From the NCBI RefSeq assembly GCF_035510375.1, contig NZ_DATKHG010000019.1: a stretch of DNA of 64,000 nt; one strand, written 5' to 3'. The position numbers and the translations under genes were made by a program. Shown in pieces: positions 24,287 to 32,852 of this stretch. The stretch is from Paenibacillus_I sp035510375. GTDB lineage: Bacteria; Bacillota; Bacilli; Paenibacillales; Paenibacillaceae. Each line of letters opens with the position of its first letter. Position 1 is the stretch's first letter. The notes below the pieces were generated by a model. That model had not been told where the DNA came from. It ran no database searches and saw only the letters and a program-made list of their open reading frames with translations.

Positions 24287-26177
24287 AGGCTGCCGGCATG
24301 CGGGAGCCTCGGCAAGCTGCCGGCATACTTTCCTCTATATAAATTTGATGCCAGAGCATAAAGACGAGCAGCGTCCATAATTTGCGGCTTGCATCGGTTT
24401 TGCCGTCTCTGTGCATCTCCAGCAGCCGAAGCGCGTAGGCCTTGTTTATCCATTTCCCCACATTGGCCGTTTCAATCAGCGCTTTCGCCCAGTCATACCA
24501 TTCATTCCTCAACCAGACCCTGGTCGGCACCGGGAAACCCAGCTTTCTCCTGTTTTGCACATCCGGAGGGACAACCTCTTTCATGGCTTCCCGAAGCAGT
24601 ACCTTCGTCGCCTCCGGAGTCACCTTGTATTTTGTCGGTATGGTTGCCGCAAATTTAAATACTTCCTTATCTACGAAGGGAACCCGCAGCTCCAGCGAAT
24701 TCGCCATAGACATTTTATCGGCTTTCATCAGAATGTTGCCGCGCAGCCAGGTATGAATGTCGATATATTGCATTTTCGTCACATCGTCATAGGCTTCGGC
24801 TTGCCGGTATAAAGGCGCGGTTACGGCTTGAGCCGGCCGATAGACCCCATCCGCGATGAATGATGCGGACAAGACCTCTTTCTTTTCCGGATCGGCAAAA
24901 ATCTTGGCATTACCGTAAAAACGTTCTTCAAGCGGCTGGCTTCCCCTTTGTAAAAAGCTTCTTCCTTTCATGCCGGCCGGCATGAGCTCCGCCAAATATC
25001 CGGTCATTTTCCGAAGACCGTCCGGCAGTTGCTGCAGCATCCGAAGAGAATGCGGCTCGCGGTAAATATTGTAGCCGCCGAAGAACTCATCCGCCCCTTC
25101 GCCGGAAAAAACGACTTTCACATGTTGACTTGCGATCTTGGAGACAAAATATAAACCGACGGCGGAGGGATCGGCTACCGGCTCATCCATATGCCAGACT
25201 AATGACGGAAGAACGTCCATATATTCCTGTGCGCTTATGCGTATCTCATGGTGGTCGGTCCCCAAATAAGCCGCGGTTTTTCTGGCCTCATCCAGCTCGC
25301 TGTAACCCGGCATATCAAAGCCGACGGAGAAGGTTTTGGTCGGTTCCAGACGGTGCAAGAGGCCGACCAGGCTGCTGGAATCGACGCCTCCCGACAGAAA
25401 TGCTCCTCGCGGCACATCGGAGTTCCGGTGGATACGCACGGAATCGGCCATCACGGCCCGTGCTTCCTCCACCAAATCGGAGAACGATTTGGTTTCGTCC
25501 GGATGAAATTGCACACTGTAATAGGACCTGATCGTCATCGTATCCTCTTTAATGATCATATAATGGCCGGCCGCGAGCTTGCTGACGGATTGGAACATCG
25601 TTGCCGGCTCCGGCACATATTGAAACGTCAGATAATGATATAAAGCTTCCTCGTTTACTTCCCGATCCAATTTGCCGGAAGCGAATAACGATTTAATCTC
25701 TGAGCCCACCATGTAGCCGTAAGGGGTATCGCTGTAATAGACGGGTTTAATACCAAAAGGGTCGCGGGCCGCAAACAGCATCTGCCGCTTCTTGTCCCAG
25801 ATCGTAAACCCGAACATACCGCGCAAGTAGTTCGGACAGTCCGTTCCCACTTCCTCATACAACCGAAGAATGACCTCCGTATCCGATTTCGTGTGAAAAA
25901 CATGCCCTTTGCCGGCCAACCATTCCCGCAATTCCCGGTAATTGTAGATTTCGCCGTTAAACACGAGCCATACGTCCCGATTCTCATTGCCAAGCGGTTG
26001 TGCTCCGTTCTCTATATCGATGATGCTCAATCGCCTGAATCCAAGACCTATATGTCCGTCCGTATAAATACCCTCGTCGTCCGGACCGCGGTGGGCAATC
26101 ATATCGGTCATGCGCTGCAATATATCCGTTGAAACGGGAACCTGGTTTCTGTTATAGATCGTGACGAATCCGCACAT
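24279..26177 (-). CDS. asnB: Glutamine-dependent asparagine synthase AsnB-type amidotransferase
   Basis: 632 residues from ATG at 26177, the same length as Bacillus AsnB. I chose this start because the N-terminal nucleophile Cys2 (MCGFVTIYN) must follow the initiator Met; AAAGGAG lies 12 bases upstream. The glutaminase domain shows HRGPDDEG and FNGEIYNYREL; the synthetase domain has the ATP pyrophosphate loop FLSGGVDSSSLV. The family makes asparagine, but in B. subtilis AsnB (and LtsA in Corynebacterium) amidates diaminopimelate in peptidoglycan precursors. With a MurE paralogue, VanY-like and NlpC/P60 genes nearby, that role is possible here; sequence alone does not decide it. Confidence 0.9.
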   Translation of the reverse strand: MCGFVTIYNRNQVPVSTDILQRMTDMIAHRGPDDEGIYTDGHIGLGFRRLSIIDIENGAQPLGNENRDVWLVFNGEIYNYRELREWLAGKGHVFHTKSDTEVILRLYEEVGTDCPNYLRGMFGFTIWDKKRQMLFAARDPFGIKPVYYSDTPYGYMVGSEIKSLFASGKLDREVNEEALYHYLTFQYVPEPATMFQSVSKLAAGHYMIIKEDTMTIRSYYSVQFHPDETKSFSDLVEEARAVMADSVRIHRNSDVPRGAFLSGGVDSSSLVGLLHRLEPTKTFSVGFDMPGYSELDEARKTAAYLGTDHHEIRISAQEYMDVLPSLVWHMDEPVADPSAVGLYFVSKIASQHVKVVFSGEGADEFFGGYNIYREPHSLRMLQQLPDGLRKMTGYLAELMPAGMKGRSFLQRGSQPLEERFYGNAKIFADPEKKEVLSASFIADGVYRPAQAVTAPLYRQAEAYDDVTKMQYIDIHTWLRGNILMKADKMSMANSLELRVPFVDKEVFKFAATIPTKYKVTPEATKVLLREAMKEVVPPDVQNRRKLGFPVPTRVWLRNEWYDWAKALIETANVGKWINKAYALRLLEMHRDGKTDASRKLWTLLVFMLWHQIYIEESMPAACRGSRMPAASM

Positions 26178-26270
26178 GTTTGCTTTAATCTCCTTTAAAG
26201 ACATGAATGTAGTATCAGTCTAACAACCGTTTTTGTGGAATTTGTGAAGAACGGCTAAAAAGCCGGACAC

Positions 26271-26303
26271 AAAAAGAAGGCTACCTGAACAGAGGCGCCT
26301 TCT
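26271..26303 (-). terminator. Terminator after the C39 peptidase gene
   Basis: On the minus strand AGAAGGC pairs with GCCTTCT around a 15-base loop and is followed by TTTTTG. It lies 20 bases past the stop. Confidence 0.75.
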
Positions 26304-26323
26304 CCCTCATTCGAGAGACTTGC

Positions 26324-27364
26324 TCATCCTTCAACGTAGGTGATAGCCTGTTTACCCATTTGATCGTAGGCCTCTTTGAAGGAATCGATCGCAATCTTTC
26401 TGTTTTTGATATTGGCCAGTGGATCGTTGAAATAGATATATTTTTCATCATAGCCCGTAATGAGAACCGAATGCTCTCTGTAGGTGATTTTTACGGGCCC
26501 CGAAGGGGTTTGCCACGTTTGGAACATCGAATCCGGCAGACGTTTAAACCGGGTGTTGGAGATGATCCACACCGGTGCTCCCCGATCCAAGGCATACAGA
26601 ATATCCTTCAACTCGCTTCCGGTCATATCGATAATCCGGCCGGGCAGGTAGTTTTCAGCCAACTCTTTAATCGGTCCATGATAAACGCCGTAACCCGGTT
26701 TATCAAAGGTGTACATATCCCCGATATACCCGTCGTAAGGATTTCCATAGTAAACGACGCCGTTCTTTTTCCTGTATGGCGTCGGATCCTTTTTGATCTC
26801 TTTGGCGAGCTTCATCTTATCCGCATCCGCACCTGCGACCCGCAAAAGCATGGCCAGGCTCGTCACCTCGCAGCCCCTGGGAAGCTCGGGCATCTGGGCA
26901 ATTAACGGCGCATCGATCAGCTTGGATCTCGCGGGCAGCTTTTTATTTTCCCATACGGGCGTACCATATTGCTGAAAAAGGATTTGGGTTCCCAAAAAAC
27001 CTTTCGCATATCTTACCGCTTCGTTAAAATCGTCGAAGTCCGATATATAGCGTCCGTTCTGGCGGACGACAAAAGCGCCGTAATTGTCCCAATATATCCG
27101 GCTTTCGCCCTGCTTCCGTACGGAAGCATGCTTCATGGATTCGGCAAAGGCAACGGCCTCTTCAAGCGTTTCAAACGATTGCTTCAGGGTATTATAGGAA
27201 TAAACCCGGAACGCGTTGTCGGACTCCGCCGCCGTGCCGGTCGACTCCCCGGCGGTCATTGCCGATTGATTGCTTTCAACCGGTATTTTTGCCGATAGAA
27301 ACAGGAAGAAAACCATAACCGAGAGTACGACAAGCGAGGCAAATAATGCGACACGTCTTTTCAT
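26324..27364 (-). CDS. C39-like (Peptidase_C39_2) secreted cysteine peptidase
   Basis: 346 residues from ATG at 27364 (MKRRVALFASLVVL), which has AAAGGGG upstream. A signal anchor is followed by a ~130-residue region with tandem SPOR/DUF-like segments and then a C39-type papain fold: catalytic Cys in LPRGCEVTSLAMLLR, His in YREHSVLITGYD and Asp/Asn in IYFNDPL. Such standalone C39 proteins are secreted or anchored and often of unknown substrate. Flanked by a terminator and ~155 bp of non-coding DNA, so probably its own unit, between asnB and the resA-ccdA group. Confidence 0.8.
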   Translation of the reverse strand: MKRRVALFASLVVLSVMVFFLFLSAKIPVESNQSAMTAGESTGTAAESDNAFRVYSYNTLKQSFETLEEAVAFAESMKHASVRKQGESRIYWDNYGAFVVRQNGRYISDFDDFNEAVRYAKGFLGTQILFQQYGTPVWENKKLPARSKLIDAPLIAQMPELPRGCEVTSLAMLLRVAGADADKMKLAKEIKKDPTPYRKKNGVVYYGNPYDGYIGDMYTFDKPGYGVYHGPIKELAENYLPGRIIDMTGSELKDILYALDRGAPVWIISNTRFKRLPDSMFQTWQTPSGPVKITYREHSVLITGYDEKYIYFNDPLANIKNRKIAIDSFKEAYDQMGKQAITYVEG

Positions 27365-27521
27365 GCTGCTTCCCCTTTCGCGACGGGCTGCCGACAGCTG
27401 CGCCTTATGTACGAGCATATCGCTTTATTATAGCTTTCCTCTTCCGTTTATACCCTATGCAGCCAACCTTTAATCAGCAAGCCGCTTCCATACAAATGAC
27501 TTTATCGGCTGCTCGATACCT

Positions 27522-28076
27522 TTAGTCTTCGAGCAGCTTTGCAAATTTGCCCTCCATCGATTTTTGGTCTAAAGGACCGATGACTTTATCGACAATCATT
27601 CCTTTCCCGTTCACAAAGAAAGTAGTCGGGATCGGCCGGATACCGTACTTTTTAGCCGTTTCCGCCGTTTCGTCCAATAAGACGGGAAACTCGAAGCCGA
27701 ATTCTTCAACGAAAGCCTTGGCCCCTTCAACGGAATCGCTGGCCGTGACATTAATCGCGTAGATTTCGATCTTCCCCTTGTAAGTCTCATATAGGCTTAC
27801 GAGCTCGGGCGCCTCCGTCCGGCATGGACCGCACCAGGATGCCCAAAAGTTCAGAAGCACCGGTTTGCCGTTCAAGCTCTGAAGCGAATAGGTTTCTCCA
27901 TCCAGTCCGGAAAGCGAAAATTGCGGAGCCGAGTAACCGATTTTCGGCATCTCCACTTCCGTTGCAGAACCGGCCGCTGCAACGGATGGCCGCGTCGGTT
28001 CGATGGAGCGCAATTGGTAAACGACGATCAGGGCAAACACCGCGATCGCCCCAAGCGCCAACAAACCCTTTTTCAT
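27522..28076 (-). CDS. ResA/TlpA-type membrane-anchored thiol-disulfide oxidoreductase
   Basis: 184 residues: an N-terminal anchor (residues 4-22) and a thioredoxin fold with active site WASWCGPCRTEAPE and cis-proline in RPIPTTFF. Such proteins reduce disulfides outside the membrane, for example in cytochrome c haem sites or spore proteins, with electrons from CcdA. It is the third gene of ccdA-(CcdA-like)-resA (gaps 12 and 18 bases), headed by a BlaI-type operator. Confidence 0.88.
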   Translation of the reverse strand: MKKGLLALGAIAVFALIVVYQLRSIEPTRPSVAAAGSATEVEMPKIGYSAPQFSLSGLDGETYSLQSLNGKPVLLNFWASWCGPCRTEAPELVSLYETYKGKIEIYAINVTASDSVEGAKAFVEEFGFEFPVLLDETAETAKKYGIRPIPTTFFVNGKGMIVDKVIGPLDQKSMEGKFAKLLED

Positions 28077-28094
28077 TACAATCCGCTCCCTCCC

Positions 28095-28835
28095 TTAGAT
28101 CGTCCAGTAAGTGATCGTATCGCTGATGCCGAGCAGCAGGAAGAATACGCCGGCCAGCTTCTGCACCCATCCTCCCCAATTTTTGGCCCGTTTAATCAAC
28201 AGCCGGTCCAGGCCGAATCCGACAGCCAATCCTGCAAACAGCAAGAACGGCACCGCCGTGCCCAAGGCGAAAACGGACGGCAGCACCACGCCATACGAAG
28301 TTTGCAGCGCCAGCGGCATGAGCGATCCGAAGAACAGGATAAACATCGTGGGGCAAAAGCCGATCGAAAACGAAACCCCCATCAGAAAGGCGCCGCCTTT
28401 GCCTCCCGCCCGAGCCGCGATACCTTGCAAGCGCCCGGACATTCGCGTCCCGAAATGAAAAGGCAGCCGGATCCAGCCGAGTAAAAACAAACCGATGAAC
28501 ACGAGCAACGGACCCAGCAGCTTCCTGGCCGATGCGAAAACCGGAATAAAATCCCGGGATATTTGCTGCCCGAAAAACCAGAATAATAAGCCGAATATAC
28601 TGAACAAGGCCACTTTCCCCAAAATATACATGGCCGTCTCCGCCCCGGAAAGTCTGGATTGAACTTGACGGTTTCCAAAATAGGTGATGGCGGCGATATT
28701 AGCCGAAATCTGGCACGGCGCGACCGACCCGACGATGCCAAGAAACAGCGCAGCCAACAAAGCGGTATTGGACTCCGTTCCGCCCATGAAGGGCGCGCTT
28801 AAGAACGTGCTGATTTGACTTAATATGGAATACAT
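28095..28835 (-). CDS. Six-span DsbD/CcdA- or TauE-like membrane protein
   Basis: 246 residues with about six spans. Two conserved cysteines lie in membrane segments, GSVAPCQISANIAAI and GFCPTMFILFFG, in the P-C and F-C-P positions of DsbD/CcdA-type electron carriers; similar proteins are annotated as UreH- or sulfite exporter TauE-like. It lies between ccdA and the thioredoxin-like gene, so a role in moving reducing equivalents or sulfur or metal compounds across the membrane is likely. I prefer a CcdA-like call from the cysteine layout. Confidence 0.7.
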   Translation of the reverse strand: MYSILSQISTFLSAPFMGGTESNTALLAALFLGIVGSVAPCQISANIAAITYFGNRQVQSRLSGAETAMYILGKVALFSIFGLLFWFFGQQISRDFIPVFASARKLLGPLLVFIGLFLLGWIRLPFHFGTRMSGRLQGIAARAGGKGGAFLMGVSFSIGFCPTMFILFFGSLMPLALQTSYGVVLPSVFALGTAVPFLLFAGLAVGFGLDRLLIKRAKNWGGWVQKLAGVFFLLLGISDTITYWTI

Positions 28836-28847
28836 AGCGCTCTCCCC

Positions 28848-29561
28848 CTAAAATCCCGTAAACCCGCCGTACAGTCTTATAAAAAAGATCGTAATGTCCG
28901 TCATTTTGTCCGTATAGAGCAGAAAGCCGGTGACGATCATCAACGCGCCGCCGATTTTCATGAGAGCGTTCGAGTATTTCAGCATCCAACGCATCTTTCC
29001 GATAAAAAAAGCCATCACGAAAAATGGAATGGCAAATCCGATCGTGTAAGCCGCCGTGTACACGACGGCCTGGCTGGGGTTGCTTACGCCCAAGGTCAAT
29101 ACTGCGGCCAGGATCGGTCCGACGCATGGCGTCCAGCCCGCCGCATAGGTGATCCCCACCAAAACGGAACCCAAATATCCCACAGGCTTCCGTTTCCACT
29201 CGAATCGCACTTCCTTCATCAGCAGCTTGGGTGAAAATACGCCGAGCATCACCAATCCGAAAACAGCAACCAGAATCCCGCCTAATTGCCGGATCAAATC
29301 CTGATTGTCGGAAAATAAATTGCCGAGCAGGCTTGCCGATAAGCCCAATGCGAAAAAAATGACGGAAAATCCGAGAATAAAAAACAGCGTGTGCAGAAGC
29401 GCCTGTTTTTGAAATAAACCTCTGCCTTCCTTCAGATCTTTAACGGAAACCCCTGTAATATACGATAAGTAAGACGGGTAAAGCGGAAGGCAGCAGGGTG
29501 AAATGAAAGATAGAAACCCCGCCCCGAACACAAGCCATAACGTCAGATCCGCAGCGTCCAT
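28848..29561 (-). CDS. ccdA: Cytochrome c-type biogenesis protein CcdA
   Basis: 237 residues, six spans. Redox cysteines in FISPCCLPLYPSYLSYI and TYAAGWTPCVGPILAA are the CcdA signature. It carries electrons from cytoplasmic thioredoxin to outer thiol oxidoreductases. ATG at 29561 follows AAGGAGC; the longer frame upstream has no ribosome site. First gene of the operon; the palindromic operator lies 63-77 bp upstream. Confidence 0.92.
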   Translation of the reverse strand: MDAADLTLWLVFGAGFLSFISPCCLPLYPSYLSYITGVSVKDLKEGRGLFQKQALLHTLFFILGFSVIFFALGLSASLLGNLFSDNQDLIRQLGGILVAVFGLVMLGVFSPKLLMKEVRFEWKRKPVGYLGSVLVGITYAAGWTPCVGPILAAVLTLGVSNPSQAVVYTAAYTIGFAIPFFVMAFFIGKMRWMLKYSNALMKIGGALMIVTGFLLYTDKMTDITIFFIRLYGGFTGF

Positions 29562-29623
29562 GTCGTTGCTCCTTCTTAAGTTTTTACGAATGACCATAAA
29601 AAGACGGGAAAACCGGATTACAC

Positions 29624-29638
29624 ACTACAAATTGTAGT
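29624..29638. promoter_or_regulatory. BlaI/MecI/CopY-type operator before ccdA operon
   Basis: ACTACAAATTGTAGT is a perfect 7-bp-arm palindrome around one base and contains the TACA/TGTA core typical of BlaI/MecI/CopY sites. It is identical to the copy before vanY at 38634. Confidence 0.75.
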
Positions 29639-29640
29639 AT

Positions 29641-29672
29641 ACAAAAAAATGGTGCCGTCGGGCAACGGCACC
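29641..29672 (-). terminator. Terminator after the MurE paralogue
   Basis: On the minus strand GGTGCCGT pairs with ACGGCACC and is followed by ATTTTTTTG. The next transcription unit's operator begins almost immediately after it. Confidence 0.85.
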
Positions 29673-29693
29673 TTTGTGAATAACTCTCTAAAT

Positions 29694-31139
29694 TTATGTT
29701 CGATCCATAAGGTACTGGACGGTTTCCCGATCCGAAGCGGCAGGCAATGCAAAATTCCGTTCATAAGCTTCATGGCCTTTGCCCGTTATGGCAACCACGT
29801 CATCCGCTCCGGCCTGTTGCCACGCATACTCGATTGCTTTCGTACGATCTTGAATCAGCACGATGCGATCCCCGCCATACCGATCGGCCAGCATTCCCAT
29901 TTCCTCCAGCAAATGATCCGCTTCCACGCCGGCTAAATTATCCAGGGTCAATATGATCAAGTCGCTCCATGCCGTTGAAATCTCCAGCATCTGGCCGCGC
30001 TTGGACGGATCTCCGTTGCCGCGGAAACCGAATACATGAATAATCCTTTTGGGCTGGAGAGTAGATAAAGTCCGAAGAAATTGCTGAAAGCCGTCTGGCG
30101 TATGCGCGTAATCCACAATGAACCGGGCGCCGGCGGGATGCCGGTAAATTTCAAAGCGACCGGGTAGGCCGGGGAAAGTCTGCAAAGCTTGTTTGATGGT
30201 GAACGGTTTGACGCCCATTCGACGAGCGGTCAACCAGGCAGCCGCGGCATTCCAAGCATTGTATACGCCAGGAAGAGGAAGGGTAATTTCATGGTGCTCG
30301 CCGCCTTCCCGGATGACAAATTTCAAAGGAAATTCGCTTATAACCCGAACAAGCTCCAGCTCATTCCATTCGCTTTCACCGAATGCCTGCACGTTCTTGT
30401 CGAGCGCCAAAAGTTGATCAATCAGACGCGCTCCCCACTCGCAGTGGCTGTTGATAACGGCTTCGCCTTGTTCTTTTAATTGGCCGAACAATCGAGCCTT
30501 CGCCTTGAAATAGTCGTCCATCGTCTTATGGTAGTTCAAGTGATCATGGCTCAGGTTGGTAAATACCGCATAGTCAAACCGGGTCGCCCCAATACGCTCC
30601 TGATCGATTCCATGAGACGAAACTTCCATGATGACTGCCCGATCCCTGCTTTGGTCCAGCAACTGCTGCAGCTGCAGGGCATCGGGGGTGGTCTGGGTGG
30701 AGGGCAACTCGATCCCGTTTATCCGGTTGGAGACGGTACCGATAAGCGTACAGGTTATACCCGCGGATTCGAGTATGTAACGAAGCAAATAGGAGGTCGT
30801 CGTCTTTCCGTTGGTCCCTGTAATACCGATCATCGTATGCCGTCCGGACGGATGGCCATAGAATGCGTCGGCTAACCGGGCCAGTGCGAGACGGGCATTG
30901 GAAACACGGTAATAAGGAACCGGCAAACCGCTGAGCTCTTTTTCACCGACCACGGCCGCCGCTCCGGAACGAACGGCATCGGCAATATACTCGTGGCCAT
31001 CTGTCGTCAAACCGGGGATTGCCACGAATAAGTCGCCTTTTTTTACTTTACCCGAATGAAATTGAATGCCTGATATTTTCATTTCAAATGCAACATCGCC
31101 TTCAAGCAATAGGGGTTCCAAGGCTTCGTACAGATCCAT
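29694..31139 (-). CDS. MurE-like Mur ligase with altered substrate motif
   Basis: 481 residues, MurE-sized. The ATP loop GITGTNGKTTTSYLLRY, the central DHLNYHKTMDDYFKAKARLF (carbamylated-lysine region; split as HLNYHKTMDDYFKAKA) and C-terminal AITGKGHE are intact, so it should be an active ATP-dependent amino-acid ligase of the muramyl peptide family. MurE normally adds the third stem residue; the DNPR motif that reads diaminopimelate is here DNLA (in LTLDNLAGVEAD), and the N-terminal DSR of MurE is replaced in FHSGKV. A BlaI-type operator lies 108 bp upstream. I infer a regulated MurE paralogue with changed amino-acid or precursor specificity. ATG behind AAAGGAG. Confidence 0.8.
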   Translation of the reverse strand: MDLYEALEPLLLEGDVAFEMKISGIQFHSGKVKKGDLFVAIPGLTTDGHEYIADAVRSGAAAVVGEKELSGLPVPYYRVSNARLALARLADAFYGHPSGRHTMIGITGTNGKTTTSYLLRYILESAGITCTLIGTVSNRINGIELPSTQTTPDALQLQQLLDQSRDRAVIMEVSSHGIDQERIGATRFDYAVFTNLSHDHLNYHKTMDDYFKAKARLFGQLKEQGEAVINSHCEWGARLIDQLLALDKNVQAFGESEWNELELVRVISEFPLKFVIREGGEHHEITLPLPGVYNAWNAAAAWLTARRMGVKPFTIKQALQTFPGLPGRFEIYRHPAGARFIVDYAHTPDGFQQFLRTLSTLQPKRIIHVFGFRGNGDPSKRGQMLEISTAWSDLIILTLDNLAGVEADHLLEEMGMLADRYGGDRIVLIQDRTKAIEYAWQQAGADDVVAITGKGHEAYERNFALPAASDRETVQYLMDRT

Positions 31140-31246
31140 TTTAAACTCCTTTATGCATAATCACCCGCTTTACAGTACCGATCCGTTAACGCTTCAATCC
31201 GGGATAACGCGTCGTTTCTTACAAAGACAGGCACAGTCTGTATTGT

Positions 31247-31261
31247 ACTACACCATGTAGT
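31247..31261. promoter_or_regulatory. BlaI-type operator before the MurE paralogue
   Basis: ACTACACCATGTAGT has perfect 6-bp arms around CCA. On the minus strand it sits between TTGGTT and TACAAT, 18 bp apart, so a bound repressor would block the promoter. Confidence 0.72.
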
Positions 31262-31328
31262 TATTAACCAAATGAGGGGGGTCTAAAAAGAAATCAGGAA
31301 AAGGATCCGCACCAAGAAAATCAGCGGC

Positions 31329-32186
31329 CTACGTACAGCCGCTTATGATCATGCCGGTTAGGGCAAAAATGGCGGCAAGAGAGATCCACAAAGGAATGAA
31401 ATCGAATAACGGAACGCGAATTTTCCTTTTGGGCTCGATTAATTGCAGCAATCGATAATTAATCGCTTCATCGGCGAACCCGATGCCGACCGTCCTATTC
31501 GGACTGTTTTTACTTGCATTCGAACACCTTAATAATACGCTGGCGAGATCCACTTGGCTTCGCATCCGCTTGATCGAATATTGATCGGCCTCCAGCTCTA
31601 CCCACACGTGAATGTAATGCGACAATCGTTTCAGAAGCGGGATGAATGGCAAACTGTCCGTCATGATTTTAATGACAAGCATACGCATCGGATCATACTG
31701 ACGGCAATGGCTGCATTCATGCATGACGACGGCATCAATTTCCCGATCGGTACATTCCGAGATCAGGGCGGTTGAAAGAATGATTCTCGGACGTCTAAAC
31801 CCGGAAGTCAGCGCTACGATCGATTCGTGCCGGATAACCGCAACCTCATAACCGCGGTTTCGATATTTACGATTCATCTGTGCCGTCAATCGGGCATGCT
31901 GGTTATCCCCAACATGGCGGTTCCACTTTCTTTGATTCGCGATCTGCGAACACAATACCCGCAAGATCGTCCCGAAACTATAGGCGATGATCACGCTCAA
32001 ACCGATCAGAACCGCCTGGTGCCAAAACAATTTGCCGCTTAAGACGGCGACGCAATATTGGGCGATCCCCCATCGCGGATTGAAGCCGAACAGCTCGTGA
32101 AGCGCATAAATCACCATTTGAGACCAGATAAATCCGCTGATTAAAATCATGAGCAGGAGGACAAGGTGATGCTTTCTCAGTCTCAT
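31329..32186 (-). CDS. M56-family BlaR1/MecR1-like metallopeptidase, short form
   Basis: About 285 residues from the ATG at 32186, which overlaps the repressor stop as ATGA. Membrane spans at the N-terminus (two to three) and one at the C-terminus frame a gluzincin domain with HECSH (zinc ligands and catalytic Glu) and the third ligand in WVELEADQYSIKR. Full BlaR1/MecR1 proteins carry an extracellular penicillin-binding sensor domain of ~250 residues; this protein ends after the last span and lacks it, so the signal must be sensed otherwise. It is expected to trigger cleavage of the BlaI-like partner. Confidence 0.85.
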   Translation of the reverse strand: MRLRKHHLVLLLMILISGFIWSQMVIYALHELFGFNPRWGIAQYCVAVLSGKLFWHQAVLIGLSVIIAYSFGTILRVLCSQIANQRKWNRHVGDNQHARLTAQMNRKYRNRGYEVAVIRHESIVALTSGFRRPRIILSTALISECTDREIDAVVMHECSHCRQYDPMRMLVIKIMTDSLPFIPLLKRLSHYIHVWVELEADQYSIKRMRSQVDLASVLLRCSNASKNSPNRTVGIGFADEAINYRLLQLIEPKRKIRVPLFDFIPLWISLAAIFALTGMIISGCT

Positions 32187-32605
32187 GACTTGCCACGCTT
32201 CCATTCGTCCAATCTGGCCTCCAACACCTCCATCAATTCGGGATCGGCATGCTGCATGGCGTCAACCAATTGATTCACAACCAAATGGCCATACTCGTGA
32301 ACAAGACCTTCCGTAACGATTCGGGTTTGTTCTTGTATGAATTGCTCTTTGCTTTGCACAGGCTGGAAACAAGTGGTTCGAACTCTCCCTTGGCCGGTAA
32401 TCGTTTTCTGCAAGTGGCCTTTTTCATGTAAGCGATTCAGCACGGTCATAACCGTATTGAAAGAAAGCTCTTCATCAAGCAATGCTTGCACTTTCTTTAT
32501 GGTAACTTGTTCATGCAGCCAGACAATTTCCATAATTTGTGCTTCCAGCGAGCCAAAAAAACGGTTCATTCCTTCTTCGCTCAACTTCATGCTTAATATT
32601 CTCAA
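32183..32605 (-). CDS. BlaI/MecI/CopY-family transcriptional repressor
   Basis: About 140 residues. N-terminal winged helix (LEAQIMEIVWLHEQVTIKKV, split as EAQIMEIVWLHEQVTIKK, then FNTVMTVLNRLHEKGHLQ) is the family signature; the C-terminal part is the dimerisation/cleavage domain. I chose TTG at 32605, seven bases after GGGAGG; ATG five codons later is the alternative. It is followed, with an ATGA overlap, by the M56 protease. Four clear and two weak copies of a BlaI-type palindrome lie within 22 kb, but only a half-site (ACTAC) is seen directly upstream of this gene. Confidence 0.9.
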   Translation of the reverse strand: MRILSMKLSEEGMNRFFGSLEAQIMEIVWLHEQVTIKKVQALLDEELSFNTVMTVLNRLHEKGHLQKTITGQGRVRTTCFQPVQSKEQFIQEQTRIVTEGLVHEYGHLVVNQLVDAMQHADPELMEVLEARLDEWKRGKS

Positions 32606-32781
32606 ACCTGCGCCCTCCCATCCCCGCCCAATCCCGTTCAACCGTTCGGTTCCCCGATGATCCCGCTTAGAGCCTATAAAAATAGTAGTTGTTCTCTACG
32701 CGATTAGTCAACCGGCAATACGGTAATTTCCCGTAATATCATTGCAAAAATGAGATCTATCCATAAATTGTTCCTTAACAC

Positions 32782-32796
32782 ACTACCCATGGTCGT
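32782..32796. promoter_or_regulatory. Weak candidate BlaI-type operator before NlpC/P60 gene
   Basis: ACTACCCATGGTCGT fits ACTAC-N5-GTAGT with one mismatch and sits in a longer palindrome (ACACTACC / GGTCGTGT). It lies between TTAACA and TTAGCA boxes upstream of the NlpC/P60 gene at 32853. Confidence 0.4.
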
Positions 32797-32852
32797 GTTA
32801 GCATGATTGGCGTGGCAACCAAACACTAAACCCTAGTACAGGAGGAATTATC

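Noticed and set aside
26209..26216. Operator before asnB
   Set aside because: TGTAGTAT is only a half-site with no matching left arm, so I do not include asnB in the regulon on this basis.
32680..32702. BlaI operator directly before the BlaI-like gene
   Set aside because: Only a half-site (ACTAC on the minus strand) is present; the GTAG...CTAC arrangement there has the wrong polarity.
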